Below, one piece after another: positions 1 to 7,726 of a stretch of 53,942 bases of DNA. The notes beneath the pieces are model-generated. The model saw only the letters and a list, made by a program, of their open reading frames with translations. It was not told the origin of the DNA and ran no database searches. Each line of letters starts with the position of its first letter. The first letter of the stretch is position 1. Origin of the DNA: Minisyncoccota bacterium (GTDB taxonomy: Bacteria; Patescibacteriota; Minisyncoccia; 2-02-FULL-40-12; GWA2-44-9); contig JAGOPO010000004.1 of NCBI GenBank assembly GCA_017992005.1, forward strand, positions 1 through 53,942. Direction: 5' to 3'. The position numbers and the translations under genes were made by a program.

Positions 1-1098
<1,098 letters not shown>

Positions 1099-1293
1099 CT
1101 ATTCTTTTTTCTTCGTGAAAAGAGAAGTTTGGGAAAGGTAAAAGAAGTCGATATAGGGTGTACGTCGCATCACCTTTACTGGTGCTACGGCGTACGAGCT
1201 ATGCTGGGTCCGACAGCGAAATCGGAGTTCTGCTAATGATGCAAAGAACTAAATCGCATTCTGAAACTAATTGACTGTGTAAGATTAGAAACC
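1099..1293 (+). other. 16S trailer region, non-coding
   Basis: No gene is visible. The stretch contains a pyrimidine/purine hairpin (about 1105-1129, loop TTCGT) and a longer imperfect hairpin at about 1161-1196. It holds neither the tRNA genes nor the 23S start that usually follow a 16S gene. Probably a 16S processing trailer. Confidence 0.5.
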
Positions 1294-1321
1294 AAAACCC
1301 CATCTTCGGATGGGGTTTTGT
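1294..1321 (+). terminator. Rho-independent terminator of the 16S transcript
   Basis: A perfect 11-bp stem (1294-1304 with 1309-1319) closed by a UUCG tetraloop, ending in TTTTG. It ends the 16S transcription unit before any 23S gene. Confidence 0.85.
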
Positions 1322-1388
1322 GCACAAATGGAGTTGCGGCATGTGAGGGATTGGCTACACTGAGCATGTACTATTTCAAATACAAACT

Positions 1389-1811
1389 ATGGGATTGGAA
1401 TCATTTGGAAGAACCGAGGAAGAAGCGAAGGATTTGGCGGATGTTGAGCTTTCGGGTGGCGAGGAGCGCCTCAGTGAAGCACGTCAAGAGATTATTGATC
1501 GATTAGTAGGAGTCACGGGAGTTTCCGAGGAACGAGTTCTTGGAATTCTGAAATCTGTTAATTCGAGTGTGGAGAGCACTAATGAGAGGACCGTCTATAA
1601 TTTCGAGGATAAGGGGCATAAGATTTACTTGAGCGATACTAAGGGTGAGTGGGACATTGGTATAGATGGAAAAGCAGTCAAGAGCGATAAAGTTGGACAA
1701 TTGAAGGAGAGGTATCGACAGATTATAGATGCGTATCATGAGCTGAGAGGTCTTACCGTACGTTCTCGAGAGTTTTCGGAGGGTACACTCGATGAGTTGC
1801 TCGCGCCATAG
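1389..1811 (+). CDS. Hypothetical soluble protein, 140 aa
   Basis: I do not recognise the family. The protein is acidic and hydrophilic with no membrane segment or signal peptide. The N-terminal half is Glu/Arg-rich and probably helical (residues 8-50). The middle (68-100) alternates Tyr, Lys, Asp and Gly like a small beta structure. The C-terminal third is helical again. A possible -10 (TACTAT) about 20 nt upstream suggests its own short transcript, and a clear terminator follows at 1829. It stands alone between the 16S gene and a microprotein. The ATG at 1389 is chosen as the first in frame after that promoter-like site; there is no clear Shine-Dalgarno sequence. Confidence 0.7.
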   Translation: MGLESFGRTEEEAKDLADVELSGGEERLSEARQEIIDRLVGVTGVSEERVLGILKSVNSSVESTNERTVYNFEDKGHKIYLSDTKGEWDIGIDGKAVKSDKVGQLKERYRQIIDAYHELRGLTVRSREFSEGTLDELLAP

Positions 1812-1828
1812 TTGATGAGAATAACAAC

Positions 1829-1852
1829 AACCGCCTTCACGGGCGGTTTTTG
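1829..1852 (+). terminator. Rho-independent terminator
   Basis: Stem CCGCC/GGCGG (1831-1835 and 1842-1846) followed by five T. Lies just after the 140-aa protein gene. Confidence 0.75.
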
Positions 1853-1882
1853 TGTGCTATGCTGGTGCCGATTGGAGGAAGT

Positions 1883-2017
1883 ATGTCCTTTATCAGAGGC
1901 GTTGCACATGCCATTCGTTGCTGGTGGCTCATGCGCTGTCGGAAATGTGACACCCCACTTCGTGACTGGGCGCGCCACAGTAGTTGCATGGTCTGCCCGA
2001 AGTGTGACCTGGTCTAG
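1883..2017 (+). CDS. Cysteine-rich microprotein (zinc-ribbon-like), 44 aa
   Basis: A short gene with a good Shine-Dalgarno sequence (GGAGGA, 1874-1879) four bases before the ATG, and an extended -10 (TGCTATGCT) about 20 nt upstream. The product has six cysteines: C13, C19, C22, C35, C38 and C41. C19-x2-C22 and C35-x2-C38-x2-C41 form the kind of knuckle pairs that bind zinc. The N-terminal part contains a Trp-Trp pair and several Arg. No family recognised. The zinc binding is inferred only from cysteine spacing. It sits between two terminator-bounded units, which supports a separate gene. Alternative: a chance ORF, made less likely by the RBS and the cysteine pattern. Confidence 0.55.
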   Translation: MSFIRGVAHAIRCWWLMRCRKCDTPLRDWARHSSCMVCPKCDLV

Positions 2018-2030
2018 AGGCGTTCGAGTG

Positions 2031-2039
2031 TGCTACACT
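2031..2039 (+). promoter_or_regulatory. Extended -10 promoter of the candidate RNA
   Basis: TGC followed by TACACT. Predicted start of transcription is near 2046. The same extended -10 form is used across this window. No good -35 is visible. Confidence 0.5.
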
Positions 2040-2045
2040 AGCTTC

Positions 2046-2272
2046 GTCGTAGACGGCGACGAGTCCCGCAGTTGTCGTAGCGCAGTGTATGCGCATTGGC
2101 TCGTCTAAGCACGACGTGTGCTTACCGCTTGTCGCTACGGAGTTAGCGACTCAAGGCCACCGTCAGAGCAGTTGTGCGTGCTTGGACGAAGGGCAGCCTT
2201 TAGTCGGATACCCGGTCTGGTGTAGGGTAGGTGAGTGTCGTGGGCTCGGAGAACATCTCCGAGCCTTTTTTT
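2046..2272 (+). ncRNA. Candidate structured non-coding RNA, about 225 nt
   Basis: No convincing protein lies between 2018 and 2296. The stretch starts after an extended -10 and ends at a strong terminator (9-bp stem 2243-2251/2257-2265, then seven T). It is rich in perfect stems: 2044-2049/2057-2062, 2106-2112/2118-2124, and a 7-bp element at about 2131-2139 that can pair either upstream with 2076-2082 or downstream with 2144-2150. The two pairings exclude each other. I looked for signature bases of RNase P RNA, tmRNA and SRP RNA and did not see them. Either a new small RNA or a lineage-specific form of a known one. Confidence 0.5.
2243..2272 (+). terminator. Strong rho-independent terminator
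   Basis: 9-bp GC-rich stem (2243-2251/2257-2265), loop AACAT, seven T. The extended -10 of the next gene starts only seven bases later. Confidence 0.85.
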
Positions 2273-2278
2273 GTGGTG

Positions 2279-2287
2279 TGGTATACT
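2279..2287 (+). promoter_or_regulatory. Extended -10 (TGGTATACT) of the 2297 gene
   Basis: The hexamer TATACT at 2282-2287 predicts +1 at about 2294, three bases before the ATG at 2297, so the mRNA would be practically leaderless. Confidence 0.6.
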
Positions 2288-2296
2288 TAGTGCACG

Positions 2297-2578
2297 ATGT
2301 TGGTATCACCTCAGCTTCCGCGAATTACGGGCGTACCATTTCCCGATCTGCAATCGGTGTGGACGTCATTACCAGTGACCGTCGAGCTCTCACCGCTTGT
2401 GCTCGTCAGTTTGGCTTCACTTGTGGGCGTGTTTATTGCAGCTGTCACCGTCATTCTGCTGTATCACTGGCGCCGGTTTCCATTTGAGCACGAGATATTC
2501 AAAACTGCCGAGCGCGTCTACATTGGTGGCGTGATTGCGCTTGGTGCGATTGCGGGACTTGGTATTCTTTTTTCATAA
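2297..2578 (+). CDS. Small two-helix membrane protein, 93 aa
   Basis: Unknown family. Two strong hydrophobic segments (about residues 32-56 and 74-93) are separated by a short basic and acidic stretch with a Tyr-His-Trp-Arg-Arg motif, so both termini probably lie on the same side. Residues 1-30 are polar and Pro-rich. No signal-peptidase site. The next gene, which encodes a bPH2-type membrane protein, begins six bases after the stop, so the two are co-transcribed and may work together in the membrane. There is no Shine-Dalgarno sequence; the promoter predicts a leaderless transcript. Confidence 0.7.
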   Translation: MLVSPQLPRITGVPFPDLQSVWTSLPVTVELSPLVLVSLASLVGVFIAAVTVILLYHWRRFPFEHEIFKTAERVYIGGVIALGAIAGLGILFS

Positions 2579-2584
2579 CGCACT

Positions 2585-3097
2585 ATGTATATACCCATGG
2601 AAGAAGGGGAGGAGATTGTACTGAAGGTGCATCGGCACTGGCTCTTCATTGCTGTCCGTATCGTGGGACTACTAGCGATGTCGTTTCTTCCTTTGGCAGT
2701 GAGCGGTGCCTTGGTGTGGTTGGGCATTATCGCTCCGATAGCTGCTTCGTTGTCGTCGCTGGTAGTGGTGTGGGCTCTGTGGGGGCTCGTCTTGTGGGCT
2801 GTGTTTTGGCAGTTTTGGACGACGTATTATATGGATATCTGGGTAGTCACCAATAAGCGCATCATCGATATTGATTACCAGCGTCTCTTTGATCGCAATA
2901 TTTCCATTATTCGACTTGAGCGAGTGCAGGATGTAGCTACGCATATTCAGGGCGTCATCGGTACAGTCTTGCGATTTGGGAGCGTGATTGTGCAGTCAGC
3001 GGGTACTGAAAAAGAATTTGTCATCGATCAAATCGCCAATCCCGAGGCGCTTCGTGACGTGATTAGCAAATATGCCGGCGTAGTCGCTCGGTCCTAG
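2585..3097 (+). CDS. bPH2/DUF304-type (YdbS-like) membrane protein, 170 aa
   Basis: Domain order is a short N-terminal cytoplasmic stretch, two hydrophobic segments (about 20-46 and 50-80, rich in Trp), then a cytoplasmic beta-rich domain (about 85-165). That domain carries the family motif VVTNKRII, followed by repeated basic and acidic strands and an isoleucine-rich RLERVQDV segment. This matches bacterial PH-like (DUF304, YdbS/YdbT) proteins, which are membrane-anchored and of poorly known function. The gene follows the 2297 small membrane gene by six bases. The family is assigned from the VTNKR motif with flanking membrane helices; a specific role cannot be given. Confidence 0.8.
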   Translation: MYIPMEEGEEIVLKVHRHWLFIAVRIVGLLAMSFLPLAVSGALVWLGIIAPIAASLSSLVVVWALWGLVLWAVFWQFWTTYYMDIWVVTNKRIIDIDYQRLFDRNISIIRLERVQDVATHIQGVIGTVLRFGSVIVQSAGTEKEFVIDQIANPEALRDVISKYAGVVARS

Positions 3098-3105
3098 CCA
3101 GGCAC

Positions 3106-3134
3106 TTGCCTAAAATCTCGCAGTGTGGTATTAT
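3106..3134 (+). promoter_or_regulatory. Sigma70-type promoter of the 3181 gene
   Basis: -35 TTGCCT (3106-3111), 17-nt spacer, extended -10 TATTAT (3129-3134). The start codon is about 40 nt after the predicted +1 and has a proper Shine-Dalgarno site. Confidence 0.65.
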
Positions 3135-3180
3135 AGTTTTGAAAGGAGGGCACGATTGTGTCCAAGGAAAGGAGTCGAGT

Positions 3181-3534
3181 ATGTGGGCAGAGAAATACGT
3201 CCACAGTGTAATGAGCCGCAAGGGGAGGTTGGAGCGTCGAGCGCTTTGGATCCCCGATGCGCAGATTGTGATTCAGTGGGTGCCACTCGGAAAGGCACCA
3301 CAAGTGACGACGTGCAAGGTTTTTCCGCCACCTGACCAAAAGGCACGGTATCGCCTGGTCGAATCGGGAACGGTCCCATTCGCCTTCGTTGAGCAGGCGC
3401 GTCGCAACCTGAAACTCACGAGCGTGAATCAGAGTCAGATGAAGGCACTGGCGATCGCAGTTGATCGCATCAGGAATCGAGCCAGTATGCTCGATGCAGT
3501 CATGAGCAAGGAGTTAGAGCGACTGAAGCTCTAG
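3181..3534 (+). CDS. Hypothetical basic protein, 117 aa
   Basis: I recognise no family. The product is rich in Arg and Lys, has no membrane segment, and ends in a long probable helix (residues 75-117). The ATG at 3181 is chosen because AAGGAG lies 7-9 bases before it; longer in-frame extensions to 3106 would overlap the promoter. The gene is a single-cistron cassette: sigma70 promoter, leader, strong ribosome binding site, coding region, and a terminator 12 nt after the stop. Several other small genes in the window (30299, 42435, 42932, 49932, 50238) share that layout. Confidence 0.7.
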   Translation: MWAEKYVHSVMSRKGRLERRALWIPDAQIVIQWVPLGKAPQVTTCKVFPPPDQKARYRLVESGTVPFAFVEQARRNLKLTSVNQSQMKALAIAVDRIRNRASMLDAVMSKELERLKL

Positions 3535-3545
3535 TCCTCTTAACG

Positions 3546-3574
3546 CAAGAGCACCCACGCGGGTGCTCTTTTTC
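3546..3574 (+). terminator. Rho-independent terminator
   Basis: 9-bp stem (3548-3556/3561-3569), ACGC loop and a T run. Confidence 0.85.
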
Positions 3575-3601
3575 GTGCATTTGATGCGATGGTGCTACGA
3601 A

Positions 3602-4351
3602 CTAATGAATCTGATAGGTGATCGTCACATCAACCTTAATTTCATTCTGTCCGGCGGGTAGCTCGGGTGCAGTCATTGCAGTGTCTTTCATCATGACGGA
3701 GCTCCCACCCATGCCATACATCATAGGAGGATATGTGTTGCCTGATTCATTAAAGCTGACGATGTCGCCGAGTCGAACGCCAAGCTGCTTGGCAAGCTGT
3801 TCCGCTTTTTCCTTTGCGTTTGCAATAGCTTTTGCCCGTGCCTCCGCTTGTAGTTTTTCTGGCTCATCGATTTCGAAACGAACGCCGTTGACGTTGTTGG
3901 CGCCTGCATCAACAACACCATCGATGATCGTATTTGTCTTGTCGAGATCTCGAATCTTAATGGTGAGTGACTGCGTCACCTGGTAGGCACGAATACGATT
4001 GGCTCCATTCGAATAATCGTAGATCGGATAGATGTTGTACGCACTGGTCTTGATGTCTGCCGACGCGATACCGGTATTCTTGAGGTACTCCACTACGGTT
4101 TTGGACTTCTTATTTGCTTCATCTTGTGCAAGCTTGGAAGAGGATCCTTCGACGCTGATGGCGATGTCCGCTACCGCGATATCGGGTGCAGCGCTGACCG
4201 TTCCCGTGCCGTTGACGTAGAACGTATCACTCACATTACCAGAGCGACCAGCGCGATCGATATTCTGCCACAGCCAAACTCCCGTAAGTGCAATGACAAC
4301 GACGAGCATCCATCCACCGACCTGCAGTTGCTTCTGAAATTTTTCTAGCAT
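3602..4351 (-). CDS. SIMPL domain (DUF541) protein, membrane-anchored, 249 aa
   Basis: One N-terminal hydrophobic anchor (about residues 14-30) precedes an extracytoplasmic SIMPL domain. Recognisable features are the GTGTVSAAPDIA start, the ExxSSSKLAQDEANKKSK helix, the IYPIYDY segment, the YQVTQSLTIKIRDLDK strand, and the ARAKAIANAKEKAEQLAKQLG helix near the end. Related proteins (E. coli YggE, Brucella BP26) are periplasmic or surface proteins that form oligomers; their biochemical role is unclear. The ATG at 4351 is preferred over an upstream in-frame start because it leaves the anchor near the N-terminus. Divergent from the methylase gene at 4392, with about 40 bp between the two starts. 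Confidence 0.85.
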   Translation of the reverse strand: MLEKFQKQLQVGGWMLVVVIALTGVWLWQNIDRAGRSGNVSDTFYVNGTGTVSAAPDIAVADIAISVEGSSSKLAQDEANKKSKTVVEYLKNTGIASADIKTSAYNIYPIYDYSNGANRIRAYQVTQSLTIKIRDLDKTNTIIDGVVDAGANNVNGVRFEIDEPEKLQAEARAKAIANAKEKAEQLAKQLGVRLGDIVSFNESGNTYPPMMYGMGGSSVMMKDTAMTAPELPAGQNEIKVDVTITYQIH

Positions 4352-4391
4352 AGTATTGGACCTTAATTGGTACGTCCCTCTATCATATACT

Positions 4392-4874
4392 ATGCCACCG
4401 CAAACGACCACGCCGAAACTCACCCTCATTCTTGATGATGTCAGGAGTGTTTACAATGTTGGTTCCGCTTTCCGTACTGCGGACGCCGTCGGGGTGGGGG
4501 AGATAGTACTTGCCGGGTTTACCCCAGGTCCTGATACGCATCCGGAGCGCATCAATAAGACGGCTCTTGGGGCACAGTCGTTTGTCTCATGGCGACGAGT
4601 GAAGCGGGCAGTGGATGCGGTGCGCGCTCTACGAAAGCGAGGAGTTTCGGTTATTGCGCTTGAAACGGGGGATGCGTCAGGCGACTATCGAGCGCATGCG
4701 CCTGTATGGCCGATGGCCGTGGTGGTTGGAAATGAAGTGAAGGGGGTTCGTGCAAGTATGTCGCATAATGTAGACCGTATGGTGAAAATTCCGATGCGTG
4801 GAAATAAGGAATCACTCAACGTGTCCGTTGCGTTAGGGGTCGCGTTGTACGAATTTACACGTCGTTGGAAGTAA
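4392..4874 (+). CDS. SpoU/TrmH-family RNA 2'-O-ribose methyltransferase, 160 aa
   Basis: A compact SPOUT methylase with the three family motifs. Motif 1 is a DVRSVYNVGSAFRTADA stretch near residues 15-32. Motif 2 is VVGNEVKGV near 112-120. Motif 3 is IPMRGNKESLNVSVA near 135-149, forming the knot that holds S-adenosylmethionine. Such enzymes methylate ribose in tRNA or rRNA; the target cannot be read from the sequence. At 160 aa it lacks the extra N-terminal substrate-binding domain of larger TrmH/RlmB proteins. The ATG at 4392 has no Shine-Dalgarno sequence. A TATCAT -10 at 4381 would place +1 on the start codon. Confidence 0.9.
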   Translation: MPPQTTTPKLTLILDDVRSVYNVGSAFRTADAVGVGEIVLAGFTPGPDTHPERINKTALGAQSFVSWRRVKRAVDAVRALRKRGVSVIALETGDASGDYRAHAPVWPMAVVVGNEVKGVRASMSHNVDRMVKIPMRGNKESLNVSVALGVALYEFTRRWK

Positions 4875-4876
4875 GA

Positions 4877-4911
4877 AAAAACTCGTAATCGCATGGAGCG
4901 AAAACGAGTTT
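4877..4911. terminator. Probable bidirectional terminator between convergent genes
   Basis: Imperfectly compact hairpin with an 8-bp stem (4879-4886/4904-4911), flanked by an A run on one side and overlapping the stop of the minus-strand gene at 4910. The loop is long (17 nt), so confidence is moderate. Confidence 0.4.
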
Positions 4912-5254
4912 ACATGAGCGAATCGCGAAACATCAGCGGAGCGAATACGAAACCACGAACGACATGCTCAGGAGTTTTGCTCCAATGGAGGTACACCTTC
5001 GTGCCATCGATCGCAACGTTGGACGCGATGCGTGTGCCTTGCCGGTTACAGGTACTGCAGATATACAGCATGGGTGGGATGACGCGAAGCAAGGACCCTT
5101 CGCCGTCAGCAACCAATATCATTTTTACTGTGATGTCACGTGTTGAAAGGCACGTGTCGCAGCTTACGACTGGATATTCGTACTGCGGTAGTGAGAGGTG
5201 TAGTCGGCGCATTGGATGAGCCATACGCGGGGACCTTTCATGATTGTGCGACAT
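4910..5254 (-). CDS. Hypothetical zinc-binding-type protein, 114 aa
   Basis: Unknown family. Two CxxC pairs (CDTC near residues 32-35 and CSTC near 66-69) frame a beta-rich stretch, a typical zinc-ribbon layout that could bind metal. The remainder is mixed, without membrane segments. Possible starts are 5254, 5224 and 5212. The first is listed because a -10-like GACAAT overlaps the divergent promoter and would set +1 next to 5254. It is divergent from rnhB with only 18 bp between the start codons, and its end overlaps a hairpin shared with the upstream methylase. The metal-binding role is inferred from cysteine spacing only. Confidence 0.6.
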   Translation of the reverse strand: MSHNHERSPRMAHPMRRLHLSLPQYEYPVVSCDTCLSTRDITVKMILVADGEGSLLRVIPPMLYICSTCNRQGTRIASNVAIDGTKVYLHWSKTPEHVVRGFVFAPLMFRDSLM

Positions 5255-5272
5255 GATGTATTGTCAGGGAGC

Positions 5273-5914
5273 ATGAGCAAGCTACCGCATACAAGGTACG
5301 AGCGCAACTCGCTGCGGGCTGGCTTTGGATATTGTATTGGAGTTGATGAGGTAGGTGTCGGGTGTCTCGCGGGACCCGTGGTTGTATGCGCGGCATACTT
5401 CTCCCCTGAGTTTTTCCGTACTCGACATCCCGCATTGAGTGCTGTCCGGGATTCGAAGCTGCTGACAGCTTCTACGCGTGAGGCGCTTGCTCGCGCGCTT
5501 TCAGCGGAGCGCCTTCTCACGTATCGCCTTTCCGTGGTTTCCTCGCGTAGCATTGATGCGCGAAATATTCTAAGGGCAACACACGACGGTATGACGAGAG
5601 CGGTGCGAGCGTGCGCAGACACATCAACTGTATCTCGCCCGCTGGTGCTGGTGGATGGCAATCGTCGTATTCCTGATAGTGTGCTGGAGCAACGCACTAT
5701 CGTAGGTGGTGATCGAATTGTTTTTACGATTGCATGCGCCTCCATACTTGCGAAGGTACATCGCGATGCGCTGATGATTCGTGCCTCCAAGCAGTATCCT
5801 CACTATGCATTTGAGCAGCACAAAGGCTATGGGACCAAGCTGCACTATGAGCGGCTCGCACTCCACGGGCCATCGCCGTTACACCGTACGTCATTTCGAT
5901 TGACTCCGAGGTAA
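5273..5914 (+). CDS. rnhB: Ribonuclease HII, 213 aa
   Basis: Cleaves the RNA strand of RNA/DNA hybrids and removes single ribonucleotides from DNA. The catalytic signatures are in order: a GVDEVGVGCLAGP motif near residue 21 (first Asp and Glu), RDSKLL, the LVDG strand that carries the third Asp, ASILAKVHRD, and the closing YPHYAFEQHKGYGT with GPSPLHRTSF. The length is normal for bacterial RNase HII. The start at 5273 is chosen because GGGAG lies just before it and because longer versions would run through the divergent promoter. Divergent to the 4910 gene. Confidence 0.95.
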   Translation: MSKLPHTRYERNSLRAGFGYCIGVDEVGVGCLAGPVVVCAAYFSPEFFRTRHPALSAVRDSKLLTASTREALARALSAERLLTYRLSVVSSRSIDARNILRATHDGMTRAVRACADTSTVSRPLVLVDGNRRIPDSVLEQRTIVGGDRIVFTIACASILAKVHRDALMIRASKQYPHYAFEQHKGYGTKLHYERLALHGPSPLHRTSFRLTPR

Positions 5915-5969
5915 AAGAGGCATACGCTCCTGCCCAACGGTCTTTAACTACGTTGGAGGTTTGGCGAAT

Positions 5970-6653
5970 ATGCACGCGCTTACAAGGTGTGTTCGACGGT
6001 GGTTCCCTTCGTTGTACGGATGTGCATTTGCGGCCGTGCTCATGTATCTTGCCGTTTCAGCGCATGTTCTTACCAATGAGTTCTGGTATATGGCGTTCCA
6101 TCCCGCCGAAGCGGCGATTGTCGACATCCCTATTGGGCGTCTGTTCTGGTATTCAGCGGGAATGCTCGTGGTAATGGCAATCCTCGGAAAGCTCATCGAA
6201 CAAGTTGATGGAAAGTTTCGACCCGTTCGACTCGTGTCGAGCAATCTCAATTTTCGACCTCTTTTGCATCCGTGGCTGAAGTATCCGTTCGCAGCGCTAC
6301 TTCTCTACAATCTGCCGATTCTCGCGATGCTCGAGGAGTTCATTTTTCGTCATGGAGGACTTGGGCCACACCCAGTCCGGACATGGCGAGATGTGGTTGT
6401 GAGCTCACTACTCTTTGGATTCTTTCACGCAATTATGTCGTGGAACCTGCGTGGTGGTATTCTTCAAACCGCCATGGGATTTTGGTTCAGCTATCTGTAC
6501 CTTTCCAGCGCTACCAGCGACCCGCTCATCTATGCGAGCTTTGCTCATTTCATGCTCGATCTGCTTGTCTTTACGCCCGCGGTCGTTGAGCTCTGCTTTT
6601 TCCCGCCCGAATCCCTGACGCATACCACGTCTGTACCCCCTGCCTGTTCATAA
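5970..6653 (+). CDS. CPBP-family intramembrane metalloprotease, 227 aa
   Basis: Multi-helix membrane protein of the CPBP (Abi/Rce1-like) family. The three catalytic motifs are visible: EEFIFR (EExxxR), FGFFHAIMSW (FxxxH), and a final FAHFMLD motif that supplies the second His. Family members process prenylated proteins, bacteriocin-related peptides or membrane anchors; the substrate here is unknown. The ATG at 5970 lies 9 nt after GGAGGT; a TTG at 5961 is possible but sits on the ribosome binding site. The stop codon lies inside the loop of the terminator at 6637, an example of the tight packing here. Confidence 0.85.
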   Translation: MHALTRCVRRWFPSLYGCAFAAVLMYLAVSAHVLTNEFWYMAFHPAEAAIVDIPIGRLFWYSAGMLVVMAILGKLIEQVDGKFRPVRLVSSNLNFRPLLHPWLKYPFAALLLYNLPILAMLEEFIFRHGGLGPHPVRTWRDVVVSSLLFGFFHAIMSWNLRGGILQTAMGFWFSYLYLSSATSDPLIYASFAHFMLDLLVFTPAVVELCFFPPESLTHTTSVPPACS

Positions 6654-6669
6654 GGCGGGGGTCTTTTTT
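6637..6669 (+). terminator. Rho-independent terminator overlapping the CPBP gene end
   Basis: 9-bp GC-rich stem (6637-6645/6653-6661, one G-T pair) and a T run at 6664-6669. The TAA stop at 6651-6653 is within the hairpin. Confidence 0.8.
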
Positions 6670-6679
6670 GAAGGTGGCA

Positions 6680-6688
6680 TGGTACCAT
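6680..6688 (+). promoter_or_regulatory. Extended -10 promoter of the gap operon
   Basis: TGG followed by TACCAT. Predicted +1 near 6695, three bases before the ATG at 6698. It begins about 10 bases after the preceding terminator. Confidence 0.6.
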
Positions 6689-6697
6689 GGAGTGTAT

Positions 6698-7726
6698 ATG
6701 GCAACTATAGCAATCAATGGCTTTGGAAGAATCGGCAGGGCATTTTTGAAGTTAGCGCTAACGCATGATGAGCTCAACGTTGTAGCGATCAATGACCTTG
6801 GAGACCCGGAGAATCTGGCATATCTATTGAAGTTTGATTCGGCCTATGGTCGCTATCACCACGAGGTGCGTATCGAGTCGTCAGATGATCGTCGATATCT
6901 TGTTGTCGGTGAGCGTCGTATTCAGTTTCTCCAAGAAAAAGATGCCAGCAAATTGCCATGGGGTGAACTTGGCATTGATATTGTCATTGAGGCAACGGGA
7001 GTGTTTGAGAGTTTTGAGAAGGCACGGATTCATGTCGACGCAGGAGCTAAGCGCGTTGTCCTGACCGCTCCTGCAAAAGACGAAGATACTGGCGACGCAG
7101 TAACGGCGCTGATGGGTGTGAATGCGGATGCTCTTGCGACGTGCGTGTTGTCGTCGAATGGTTCCTGCACAACCAATTCTGTTTCTCCGGTGATTCAAAT
7201 CTTGCAGGAAGAGCTCGGAATTAAGAAGGCATTTCTGAACACCGTGCATGGCTACACCGCTACCCAGAGCCTTATCGATGGACCGACCAAGGGCAATGAC
7301 TATCGTCGTGGTCGCTCGGCTGCAGTGAACATTACCCCCTCTTCTACGGGTGCCGCCATTGCTGTTGGTCGTGTTGTTGATGGCATGGAAGGTAAGTTTG
7401 ATGGCTCGGCATTGCGTGTACCGGTCGTGACGGGTTCAATTTCAGCGATTGTCTTTTTGTCCAAGAAGAAAACCACCGCAGAAGAAATTAATGAGATACT
7501 CGAGAAAGCTGCTGGCGAGTCTCGTTGGGCTGGCATCTTTTCAGCAACGCGCGATCAACTCGTTTCTTCCGATATCATAGGGGACGCTCACGCCTCGATT
7601 GCCGACCTCTCCCTCACCAAAGTCGTTGATGGCGATCTCTGTTGTGTCTATGCGTGGTATGACAATGAGTTTGGGTATACCAATTCTCTCATCATGCATG
7701 TTTTGACGGCGGCGAAGTCGCTCTAA
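6698..7726 (+). CDS. gap: Glyceraldehyde-3-phosphate dehydrogenase, type I, 342 aa
   Basis: Oxidises and phosphorylates glyceraldehyde 3-phosphate to 1,3-bisphosphoglycerate with NAD(P). The Rossmann start INGFGRIGRAF is at residues 6-16. The catalytic motif SNGSCTTN contains Cys157, and the partner His184 is in TVHGYTATQ. The C-terminal WYDNEFGYTN is intact. The second Cys, often found four residues after the catalytic one, is Ser here. The length is normal. The gene heads a sugar-phosphate operon with the two halves of transketolase; its stop shares one base with the next start. Promoter placement predicts a leaderless mRNA. Confidence 0.97.
   Translation: MATIAINGFGRIGRAFLKLALTHDELNVVAINDLGDPENLAYLLKFDSAYGRYHHEVRIESSDDRRYLVVGERRIQFLQEKDASKLPWGELGIDIVIEATGVFESFEKARIHVDAGAKRVVLTAPAKDEDTGDAVTALMGVNADALATCVLSSNGSCTTNSVSPVIQILQEELGIKKAFLNTVHGYTATQSLIDGPTKGNDYRRGRSAAVNITPSSTGAAIAVGRVVDGMEGKFDGSALRVPVVTGSISAIVFLSKKKTTAEEINEILEKAAGESRWAGIFSATRDQLVSSDIIGDAHASIADLSLTKVVDGDLCCVYAWYDNEFGYTNSLIMHVLTAAKSL

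Noticed and set aside
2046-2272. RNase P RNA, tmRNA or SRP RNA as identity of the structured RNA
   Set aside because: None of their signature bases (for example GAGGAAAGTCC, the tRNA-like end of tmRNA, or the GGAAGGAAGCAGC SRP loop) is present.
1812-2487. Open frames of 98 and 132 codons overlapping the microprotein and RNA region
   Set aside because: They cross terminators, lack ribosome sites and have an unlikely composition; the small cysteine gene and the RNA fit the signals better.
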